Of a DNA stretch of 64,000 nt, positions 45,542 through 52,179 are shown one piece after another. The position numbers and the translations under genes are program-made. Source of the DNA: Sphingomonas alpina (lineage in GTDB: Bacteria; Pseudomonadota; Alphaproteobacteria; Sphingomonadales; Sphingomonadaceae); assembly GCF_014490665.1 (NCBI RefSeq), contig NZ_CP061038.1, positions 3,782,001 to 3,846,000 on the forward strand. Direction: 5' to 3'. The notes below the pieces were generated by a model, which worked only from the letters and a program-made list of their open reading frames with translations, was not told the DNA's origin and did not search any database. Each line of letters begins with the position of its first letter. Positions within the stretch are counted from its first letter, which is position 1.

Positions 45542-45964
45542 ACCCCTGATACTCCGGAAAAAAACGACGACCCCTGTTATGATGGATTTTCGGGGCGGAG
45601 TTCCGGTTTGATTGCAGTGAGTTGGCGGCCGTGACCCCTGTTGTGGATAACAGGGGTGGAACAGCGGATAACAGGGGTCGATTTTCGCCGGAACAGGGGT
45701 GGCGGGTGGTCGCGTGGTTGTGTCGCGGGATGTGGTGTTCGGGGCAGTATGTGCGGCCGGAGGAAGCGGGACATCTCCCTGTTCTCCCTGTTAATTTGCC
45801 GAGGTAATTTTTTGGCGGTTTTCTCCCTGTTATGTTGGAGATTTCGGGGAAATTTGTGGATGATTTTCAGAGACTTGATCATCGATCTCCCTGTTATCGA
45901 TTATCAGGGAGATTTTCGGAGATAACAGGGAGTGAGTGCTCCCTGTTTCCGTTGAAACAGGGAG
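45542..45964. repeat. ACCCCTGTT then CTCCCTGTT short-motif array, cluster 2
   Basis: Fourteen 9-base units share the core CCCTGTT. The first six (45542 imperfect, 45570, 45634, 45649, 45670, 45692) read ACCCCTGTT or its complement AACAGGGGT. The next eight (45775, 45784, 45823, 45887, 45903 imperfect, 45924, 45939, 45956) read CTCCCTGTT or AACAGGGAG. The switch is abrupt, and both orientations change together. Opposed neighbours form stems, the best being CTCCCTGTTTC-CGTT-GAAACAGGGAG at 45939-45964. The core is shared with the array at 4024-4189, where the extended unit is GCCCCTGTT. There is no spacer/repeat regularity as in CRISPR. Confidence 0.85.
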
Positions 45965-45982
45965 GTGAGTGGTTGATCTTCA

Positions 45983-46290
45983 TCATGTCAAAGAGCGGGA
46001 TTGGTACGAAACGGTCGGTCTAGAGGGTGCGATGGTAAGATTGAATCGGTAGGGCAGATCGATGTAAATTCGCGCTCTCCTCCCAGCGGCGATGATGGCA
46101 CGCTCGATTGTGTAAATGCGCTCGGCGGTTTTGAGGCCCTTGAAGTGTGCGGCGATTTTCGATGCCATCGTGGTGGTGGCGCGCTTCTCCACGGGAGCTC
46201 CAGCTCCTTCTCTATGCTCACGATGCTTTTGAGCTGAGCATCGCGCGCGATCACGATGCGAACATACAGCGGTGACCGCACCCCAAGTGC
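45983..46290 (-). pseudogene. Possible frameshifted gene remnant
   Basis: On the minus strand two frames have unusually natural composition and meet at about 46190. The upstream part reads VRIVIARDAQLKSIVSIEKE then LELP. After a one-base shift, it continues EKRATTTMASKIAAHFKGL and KTAERIYTIERAIIAAGRRA to a stop at 45983. Beyond the junction, the first frame becomes Pro/Ser/Arg-rich, as expected of a non-coding phase. A 69-codon ORF could also begin at GTG 46192. I do not recognise the family. Either a degraded gene or a small unknown gene is possible. Confidence 0.3.
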
Positions 46291-46360
46291 TCTCCCCCAG
46301 CGCCGTGGCTGCTGGCCTGTGCGCAGGAAGCGCGATAGAACAGCGCAAGGAGAATAGCGA

Positions 46361-47107
46361 ATGAGTTGCATAACGACGATTGACTGGGCCGCGACTGGAA
46401 CAATGCTTCAGGGCGTTGGCACAGTTGTCGGTGCGCTCGCCGTGATTGGTGCTGCGATTATAGGCTCCCGAACATTCGACAATTGGAAGCGCCAGAAACT
46501 GGCAGAACGCCATATCGAGCAAGCCGAGCGTATTCTCACCGCAACCTACAAGGTGAGGCGCGGGCTGTCCTATGTGCGTAACCCGGCAATGTGGGGACAC
46601 GAAACGGATGCCGCCGAGGAGCAACTGAAAGCGAACGGCGAATGGGAAAAAACCTTTCCGGAGAGCGAACGGAAAAGCCTTGCTACGAGGCAGGCATATT
46701 ACAATCGTCTTAACTCTACACGCGACGACCAGCGGGCGCTTGAGGAATGCCAGCCCATGGCTCGTGCCTTCTTTGGTGAGGAATTGGAAAAGGCCATCGA
46801 GAAGCTCAATCACCAATTCTGGAGCGTCAAAGTCTATGTGGATGCTAACCACAAAGATAAGACAGGTGCCGACGCCGCGTTTCGGCGGAAGATCGAAAGC
46901 ACCATATGGGAGGGCTGGCCTTCGCCTGCGGAGAACGAGGTCGATCAGTTCATTGCCGCACAGGTGAAACTGATCGAGAGCTTCTGCCTGCCGGTCCTTC
47001 GCATGGAGAACGTGAAAGCAGCGATCCCAACGGCTACTGTAGCGGCCCGTAGCAGGTCCGTAGCGGCTCGGTTACCAAGCGCCGGATCAAAACCCGTCCT
47101 ACCGTAA
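46361..47107 (+). CDS. Hypothetical protein with one N-terminal membrane helix
   Basis: A 248-residue protein starting at ATG 46361 with a strong AAGGAG ribosome-binding site at 46347-46352. A hydrophobic helix covers about residues 15-36 (MLQGVGTVVGALAVIGAAIIG), followed by a charged, helix-rich soluble part (WKRQKLAERHIEQAERI, LEKAIEKLNHQFWSVKVYVD). I do not recognise a family. Codon use and lower GC than the neighbours suggest horizontal acquisition with the island at 46000-49100. It converges on the HEPN/DUF5343 pair. Confidence 0.7.
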   Translation: MSCITTIDWAATGTMLQGVGTVVGALAVIGAAIIGSRTFDNWKRQKLAERHIEQAERILTATYKVRRGLSYVRNPAMWGHETDAAEEQLKANGEWEKTFPESERKSLATRQAYYNRLNSTRDDQRALEECQPMARAFFGEELEKAIEKLNHQFWSVKVYVDANHKDKTGADAAFRRKIESTIWEGWPSPAENEVDQFIAAQVKLIESFCLPVLRMENVKAAIPTATVAARSRSVAARLPSAGSKPVLP

Positions 47108-47118
47108 GCCCTCCCCGT

Positions 47119-47712
47119 TCAATTCTTTGGCCCCTCTAACACTCTGAACCAATCTCGGATCGCAAGTTTGAGCCGGTCAACCTCGTCCTCAGCAAGCACG
47201 CCGCAGTGCGCGATTGTGCCTCGCAGCATGTTGAGTGCGGCCATCACGCGGGAGACAGCAGACTGGTTGCTGAGCATCCCTGCGAAGTCAGACCAGTTCG
47301 CGCGGATAATGTCTCCAAGCTGGCCGAAGGTTGTATAGTCGATGTCATCCTCCGACCGGACGGACACGGCAGCTTGAGCCTCGCGCTCGCGGTTTTTCCG
47401 CACCTCTTCAAGGACACCGGGCGGAACGCGAGTGTCCCACCATTTCGCACCGTGCGCTGCCTCCATCGTCTCAACAATGAGGCGACGAATGTCGTTCTCG
47501 AGGAGGTAGAATATTTCGTAGTAGCGGGACATGTGAGCGGCGTTCTTGCGGTTCGCTAGGTCGAACTGTTTGATGAAGGGTTCGAGCTGCTCGTCATCCG
47601 CTTGACTGAGTCCATTCGGTTGGCCAGTGTCATACTCTGCCAGCGTCGCCCGCAGCCCTGTTTCGATGACGGCGCATTTGAGCAAAAACAATTCGACCGT
47701 GTGGTCACTCAT
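47119..47712 (-). CDS. Swt1-family HEPN-domain protein
   Basis: A 197-residue protein. YYEIFYLLENDIRRLIVETM (about 65-85) and the distal NMLRGTIAHCGVL (about 162-175) are typical of Swt1-type HEPN domains; the latter gives an R-x4-H motif like the HEPN ribonuclease active site. HEPN proteins are common toxins and effectors in defence systems. Its ATG overlaps the stop of the DUF5343 gene (ATGA at 47709-47712), so the two are a translationally coupled pair, and the partner may control or target it. Lower GC than flanking genes suggests transfer. Nuclease activity is inferred, not shown. Confidence 0.8.
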   Translation of the reverse strand: MSDHTVELFLLKCAVIETGLRATLAEYDTGQPNGLSQADDEQLEPFIKQFDLANRKNAAHMSRYYEIFYLLENDIRRLIVETMEAAHGAKWWDTRVPPGVLEEVRKNREREAQAAVSVRSEDDIDYTTFGQLGDIIRANWSDFAGMLSNQSAVSRVMAALNMLRGTIAHCGVLAEDEVDRLKLAIRDWFRVLEGPKN

Positions 47713-48401
47713 GATAGCAGGTTCGCCTTGAGGCTCCTGAATATCGCGTTGTAGACCTCCACGTTCGTGGTCTCCGGTAGAACCACGTTGATGTTATAAG
47801 CGAGTTGCAGGCGGCCATTGCCGCCCGCGTTTTGATCTGCAGGCGATGGTGCTCCGTCGTAGGGCTGGCCAGGTTCACCCTGCTCATCACTTCCGGCATC
47901 TTCGCGCGCTTGCTTGGCATAATCTTGAAATGCTTGGAACGTGGTTAGGATGTAACGGACAATCCCTTCCTTCTTCGGGAGGCCAGTGATCGCGACGATG
48001 ACGTCGATAAGCGCGGCTTCCTCCGCCTTGTGCGCGTACTGATTCCGCCTGAACACCTCTGCAAATCCGTTGCGAAGCGCTTTTAGCGCGGCGGCTGGTC
48101 GGCCTGCCTCCGTTTGAAACTGCGCGTATAGTTCTGTAGGCGCGCCGGTCTGATTGAGAATTCCGGTTGCTTTTAAAATTGGAATTATAGGACGGGCAGC
48201 TCCGCCGGTGGCGCCCATTACGGTGCCGAGAAAGTCGGTATTGAAAATGCCGGGCTTTTCCGAGGTAGGAATCTTCTCTAATATTCGCTTGAGGACCCCG
48301 GGGCTGGATGTGTAAGGAAGGCCGCCGGGAATCTTGCGGCGGGCAGTCTTCTCCGAATTTGCGGGCGCAGCCGCTGCCTCTTGTTCAGATGCCAAGTCCA
48401 A
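47709..48401 (-). CDS. DUF5343-domain protein
   Basis: A 230-residue protein that matches the DUF5343 family pattern: LPYTSSPGVLKRILEKIPTS near the N-terminus, then LKATGILNQTGAPTELYAQF and LIDVIVAITGLPKKEGIVRY. A disordered Gly/Asp/Gln-rich linker (about 175-200) leads to a short C-terminal beta segment (LQLAYNINVVLPETTNVEVY). No ATG is available at the N-terminus; TTG at 48401 is listed, but TTG at 48395 is better spaced from an AAGGGGG ribosome-binding sequence. DUF5343 has no established activity; it resembles a winged-helix-like module and is coupled here to a HEPN gene. Confidence 0.82.
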   Translation of the reverse strand: MDLASEQEAAAAPANSEKTARRKIPGGLPYTSSPGVLKRILEKIPTSEKPGIFNTDFLGTVMGATGGAARPIIPILKATGILNQTGAPTELYAQFQTEAGRPAAALKALRNGFAEVFRRNQYAHKAEEAALIDVIVAITGLPKKEGIVRYILTTFQAFQDYAKQAREDAGSDEQGEPGQPYDGAPSPADQNAGGNGRLQLAYNINVVLPETTNVEVYNAIFRSLKANLLS

Positions 48402-48668
48402 TCCCCCTTCGATAAGTGATTTTGTCTTACAATGTCACGAATCACAAGTCATGACTCAAACGCTACGCGTCGTGAATTTTGGAGTACCCCTTGCACCCTC
48501 ACGCAAGTCGGGGAGAATAGATGAAAATGGAAGCAGCAGTATCGCTTATCGACCCTGAGCCGGAAATTGGACGTTTAATTGTTGCAAGTGGGCAGCATAG
48601 CTAGGCACCTGTCACCGACCTTCAGCTCATGCTAGTGCTACAACTACAGGGAGCTTCAGGGGGCACAT

Positions 48669-48917
48669 GTGGAACAGGGTCAGTTTGAACTAACTCGCTC
48701 AGCGATCGATAAGGAAATAGACACGCTCCCCGATAGGCCGACGGGCATTAAGATGGGGTTCGGGCTGGCTGGGGCTTTCATGATTAGAAGTCTGTTGGAG
48801 ACCGTGGTTGTCGATATGGTCCACTGGAGATGGGAAATGCGAGCCTATCGGGGCAGATATGTTTACCCTGACCCAATGATGGACGAGTTCGACTATGTCA
48901 TCGGCAACGCCGACTGA
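48669..48917 (+). CDS. Small hypothetical protein
   Basis: An 82-codon ORF starting GTG at 48669 with AGGGGG five bases upstream. The product has balanced, non-shadow composition: LTRSAIDKEIDTLPDRPTG, a short hydrophobic stretch (FGLAGAFMIRSLLETVVVD), and a Trp/Tyr-rich acidic end (YVYPDPMMDEFDYVIGNAD). I do not recognise it. It may be a small or truncated accessory gene in the island. Confidence 0.4.
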   Translation: MEQGQFELTRSAIDKEIDTLPDRPTGIKMGFGLAGAFMIRSLLETVVVDMVHWRWEMRAYRGRYVYPDPMMDEFDYVIGNAD

Positions 48918-49199
48918 TGGATTGTCACAGCATCCCGCACCCTAATAATCCGGCAAGCATGGATGCCTCTTTGCTGCGGATAAGTTTAGCGAGGGCACGC
49001 CGCGACGCCTCGTCGCGGAGCGTCCCAGTACCAGCGCACTCCGAGAATGGCGTTTTATTGGCAAACTGGACGCAGGATCGCATTGCTAATCTATGGTCTG
49101 GCTAGCACCATTCTGGCTGGCGCAGATGCGCCTATTGGCCATAATCCACCTCTCCACGATAGAATACCCCTATAAAAGCCCACAAACCCCGAGCCCACC

Positions 49200-50105
49200 T
49201 TGCAACTCCGCCTCCTCGAATATTTCGTCGCACTCGCCCGGGAGGGGCATTTCGCGCGCGCCGCCGCCGCCTGCAATGTCACCCAACCCACCCTGTCCGC
49301 CGGGCTCGCCGCGCTGGAAGAGCAACTCGGCAAGCGGCTGGTCGAACGCGATCGGCGCTATATCGGGCTGACCGACGAAGGGCGCGCGGCTTTGCCCTGG
49401 GCGCAGCAAGCGATTGCGATGATCGATGGGCTGGAACAGGCCGCCGAAACGGCGCGCGGGCCGTTGCATGGGGCGTTGCGGCTTGGCGCGATCCCGGCGT
49501 CGATGCCGATGGTCGGGCATTTCACCCGCGCGCTGCGCGCCGCCAATCCCGAGCTGACCGTGTCGGTGCGGTCGCTGACCTCGCGTGAGATCGAGCAGGC
49601 GCTGGGGGCGTTCGAGCTCGATGCCGGGCTGACCTATCTCGATCATGAGCCGCCGACCCAGGTGATCGCCGTGCCGCTTTATGCCGAGCGCGCAGTGTTC
49701 GTGGCGCGGACCGGCAGCGGCTTTGATGGCCACCGCACGGTCGAGTGGCCGGAGGTGCTCGCCCAGCCGCTGTGCCTGCTGCATGAGGGCATGCAGAACC
49801 GGCGCATCTTCGATGCCCATCTCGCCGCGCGCGGCTTTGCGGTGCATCCCGGCGCGACGGCGGATTCCTATGTCGCCTTGCTGGCGATGGTCGAGGCGGG
49901 CGGGTTCGCGACGGTGGTGCCCAAGGGCTATACCGCATTGATCCCGACCGACAGCTGGGCGCGGGTGCTGCCCTTTGCCGAGCCGTTCCCGGCGAGCCGG
50001 GTCGGGCTGGTGGTGCTTGACCGGCGGCCATCGAGCCAGCTTGCCCAGGCTGCGCTGGCCGCCGCCAATGCCATCAAGCTGCCGCGTGGGTATCGCGACG
50101 GCTGA
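49200..50105 (+). CDS. LysR-family transcriptional regulator of the formate dehydrogenase operon
   Basis: A 301-residue LysR protein with an N-terminal winged helix-turn-helix (LLEYFVALAREGHFARAAAA, CNVTQPTLSAGLAALEEQLG) and a C-terminal effector-binding domain (LRLGAIPASMPMVGHFTRAL onward). The start is TTG at 49200; no ATG fits and the HTH begins immediately, so this unusual start is well supported. It precedes fdsG in the same direction with a 73-base gap, unlike most LysR genes, which are divergent from their targets. It resembles regulators placed next to fds operons in other proteobacteria. The effector (formate is the obvious candidate) is not shown. Confidence 0.9.
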   Translation: MQLRLLEYFVALAREGHFARAAAACNVTQPTLSAGLAALEEQLGKRLVERDRRYIGLTDEGRAALPWAQQAIAMIDGLEQAAETARGPLHGALRLGAIPASMPMVGHFTRALRAANPELTVSVRSLTSREIEQALGAFELDAGLTYLDHEPPTQVIAVPLYAERAVFVARTGSGFDGHRTVEWPEVLAQPLCLLHEGMQNRRIFDAHLAARGFAVHPGATADSYVALLAMVEAGGFATVVPKGYTALIPTDSWARVLPFAEPFPASRVGLVVLDRRPSSQLAQAALAAANAIKLPRGYRDG

Positions 50106-50121
50106 TAGAGAGTCTCTATCA
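50103..50121. promoter_or_regulatory. Perfect palindrome, candidate LysR operator upstream of fdsG
   Basis: TGATAGAGA (50103-50111) and TCTCTATCA (50113-50121) form a perfect 9-bp inverted repeat around one base, overlapping the lysR stop codon. It contains ATAG-N7-CTAT, a T-N11-A type LysR motif. It is 58 bases upstream of fdsG, so it suits activation or autoregulation by the adjacent LysR protein. A short hairpin role at the end of lysR is also possible. Confidence 0.6.
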
Positions 50122-50178
50122 GCCATGAAGTCAGTCGATTTGACCTGACGCCCGGAGCGGGGCCTATCTTCACCTGAT

Positions 50179-50691
50179 ATGCGCAGGACAAGAGAGAGCG
50201 AGCGGCCGGCCCCGGCATTGACGGCGGAAGCGGTTGCGTATCGCGAGGCGATCGGCCGCTTCATGGCCGGCGTGGCGGATGGGCGCGGCGTGCTGTTGCC
50301 GCTGCTCCATGCGTTGCAGGAGGAGTTCGGCCATATCGACGATGCGCTGGTGCCGCATGTCGCCGAGGCGCTGAACCTGAGCCGCGCCGATGTGCACGGC
50401 GTGGTCACTTTCTATCATGATTTTCGCCGCCAGCCGGCCGGGCGCCATGTCATCAAATTGTGCCGCGCCGAAAGCTGCCAGGCGCGCGGTGGCCGGGCGA
50501 TCGAACGCGCCGCGGTCGAGCGGCTCGGCGTGGCGATGGGCACGACCAGCGCCGATGGCCGGGTGACGCTGGAGCCGGTCTATTGCCTTGGGCTGTGCGC
50601 GACCGGGCCCAATGCGCTGGTCGATGGCGTGCCGGTGTCGCGGATCGACGGCGCCCGGCTCGAGCGGCTGGCGGCGCAGGTGGCGGCGTGA
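50179..50691 (+). CDS. fdsG: NAD-dependent formate dehydrogenase gamma subunit
   Basis: A 170-residue NuoE-like subunit (thioredoxin-fold 2Fe-2S). Ligand cysteines appear as CRAESC (C-x4-C) near residue 95 and CLGLC (C-x3-C) near 136. The N-terminal helical part contains LLPLLHALQEEFGHIDDALV and HGVVTFYHDF, the usual NuoE/FdsG signature. It works with FdsB to pass electrons from the molybdenum subunit to NAD+. Start is ATG at 50179; it overlaps fdsB by GTGA. Confidence 0.94.
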   Translation: MRRTRESERPAPALTAEAVAYREAIGRFMAGVADGRGVLLPLLHALQEEFGHIDDALVPHVAEALNLSRADVHGVVTFYHDFRRQPAGRHVIKLCRAESCQARGGRAIERAAVERLGVAMGTTSADGRVTLEPVYCLGLCATGPNALVDGVPVSRIDGARLERLAAQVAA

Positions 50692-52175
50692 GGGTCTTTA
50701 TCAGCCGCGACATGGCCTCGGTCGCACTCGGCGCGGATGAGGTGGCCGAGGCGTTCGCCCGGGCCGGCGCCGAGGTGGTCCGCACCGGCAGCCATGGCCT
50801 GTTCCGGATCGAGCCCCTGGTCGAGGTCGAGACGGCGGACGGGCGTATCGGCTATGGCCCGGTCGCGCCCGATGAGGTTGGCGCCGTGCTGGACGGGAGC
50901 CATGCCAACCGGATCGGCAAGGTCGCCGACCTGTCCTTTTTCGCGTCGCAGCAGCGTTTCACTTTCTCGCGCTGCGGGGTGATCGATCCGATCGATCTCG
51001 ACGATTATGCCGCGCATGGCGGCTGGGCCGGGCTTGCCGCCGCCCGCGCGCTGGCGCCCGCGGCGGTGGTGGCGATGGTCCGGGACAGCGGGCTGCGCGG
51101 CCGGGGCGGCGCTGGCTTCCCGACCGGGATCAAGTGGCAGACCGTGCTCGATACGCCGGGCGCGGAGAAATTCATCGTCTGCAATGCCGATGAGGGCGAC
51201 AGCGGCACCTTTGCCGACCGGATGCTGATGGAGGGCGATCCCTATGGCCTGATCGAGGGCATGGCGATCGCCGCGCATGCGGTCGGCGCGGGGCATGGTT
51301 ACATCTATATCCGCTCCGAATATCCCTTTGCCGTGGCGGTGATGCGCGAGGCGATCGCGCGGTCGGCGGCGCAGGTCGCGCCCTTCACGCTGGAGGTGCG
51401 GGTCGGCGCGGGCGCCTATGTCTGTGGCGAGGAAACGGCCTTGCTCGATTCGATCGAGGGCAAGCGCGGCCAGGTGCGCGCCAAGCCGCCGCTGCCGGCG
51501 ATCGCCGGGCTGTTCGGCAAGCCGACCGTGATCAACAATGTGCTGAGCCTCGCCGCGGTGCCGTTCATCCTGGCCAATGGCGCAGCGGCCTATGCCGCGG
51601 TCGGCTTCGGCCGGTCGCGCGGCACCATGCCGGTGCAGCTGGCCGGCAATGTTCGCAATGGCGGGCTGTATGAAATCGGGTTCGGCATCACCTTGGGCGA
51701 GCTGGTCGAGGTGATTGGCGGCGGGACCGAGAGTGGCCGGCCAGTGCGCGCGGTGCAGGTCGGCGGGCCGCTTGGCGCCTATTTCCCGCCGGCGATGTTT
51801 CATCTGCCGTTCGATTATGAAAGCTTTGCGACCGCAGGCGGGCTGATCGGTCATGCCGGGATCACGGTGTTCGACGACAGTGTCGACATGGCGAAGATGG
51901 CGCGGTTCGCGATGGAATTCTGCGCAGTCGAAAGCTGCGGCAAATGCACGCCGTGCCGGATCGGATCGACGCGCGGGGTGGAGACGGTCGACCGGATCAT
52001 TGCCGGCGAGCGGATCGACGACAATATCGAGATATTGCGCGACCTGTGCGACACGATGAAGTTCGGGTCGCTATGCGCATTGGGCGGCTTCACGCCCTAT
52101 CCGGTGCTGAGCGCGCTGGATCATTTCCCGGAAGATTTCGGTGGCGCGACGGCGCTGCCCGTGGCGGCGGAGTAA
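50688..52175 (+). CDS. fdsB: NAD-dependent formate dehydrogenase beta subunit (FMN, NADH-binding)
   Basis: A 495-residue NuoF-like subunit with a short thioredoxin-like N-terminus. The FMN/NAD site is visible as SGLRGRGGAGFPTGIKW near residue 138, FIVCNADEGDSGTF and GAGAYVCGEETALLDSIEG. The 4Fe-4S site is ESCGKCTPCRIG near 420 with a distal Cys in GSLCALGG. It reduces NAD+ with electrons from FdsA. GTG at 50688 overlaps fdsG's stop; the larger in-frame ORF upstream belongs to another phase of fdsG and is not used. Confidence 0.95.
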   Translation: MRVFISRDMASVALGADEVAEAFARAGAEVVRTGSHGLFRIEPLVEVETADGRIGYGPVAPDEVGAVLDGSHANRIGKVADLSFFASQQRFTFSRCGVIDPIDLDDYAAHGGWAGLAAARALAPAAVVAMVRDSGLRGRGGAGFPTGIKWQTVLDTPGAEKFIVCNADEGDSGTFADRMLMEGDPYGLIEGMAIAAHAVGAGHGYIYIRSEYPFAVAVMREAIARSAAQVAPFTLEVRVGAGAYVCGEETALLDSIEGKRGQVRAKPPLPAIAGLFGKPTVINNVLSLAAVPFILANGAAAYAAVGFGRSRGTMPVQLAGNVRNGGLYEIGFGITLGELVEVIGGGTESGRPVRAVQVGGPLGAYFPPAMFHLPFDYESFATAGGLIGHAGITVFDDSVDMAKMARFAMEFCAVESCGKCTPCRIGSTRGVETVDRIIAGERIDDNIEILRDLCDTMKFGSLCALGGFTPYPVLSALDHFPEDFGGATALPVAAE

Positions 52176-52179
52176 AGTC

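Larger units (their letters stand above)
45451..46360. other. Accessory-island boundary: long non-coding stretch with motif array and degraded ORF
   Basis: This divergent 910-base stretch separates the exopolysaccharide region from the lower-GC accessory genes. It contains the second short-motif array (45542-45964), a possible frameshifted gene remnant (about 45983-46290, minus) and the ribosome-binding site of the gene at 46361. No further feature was seen in 45451-45540. Confidence 0.5.

Noticed and set aside
45542..45964. Repeat array considered as CRISPR
   Set aside because: Units are only 9 bases, occur in both orientations and have irregular spacing; no cas genes are nearby.
48917..49105. 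Small open frame between the 82-residue hypothetical gene and lysR
   Set aside because: It has no good ribosome-binding site, its composition is biased to Ser/Arg/Pro, and no recognisable sequence was found.
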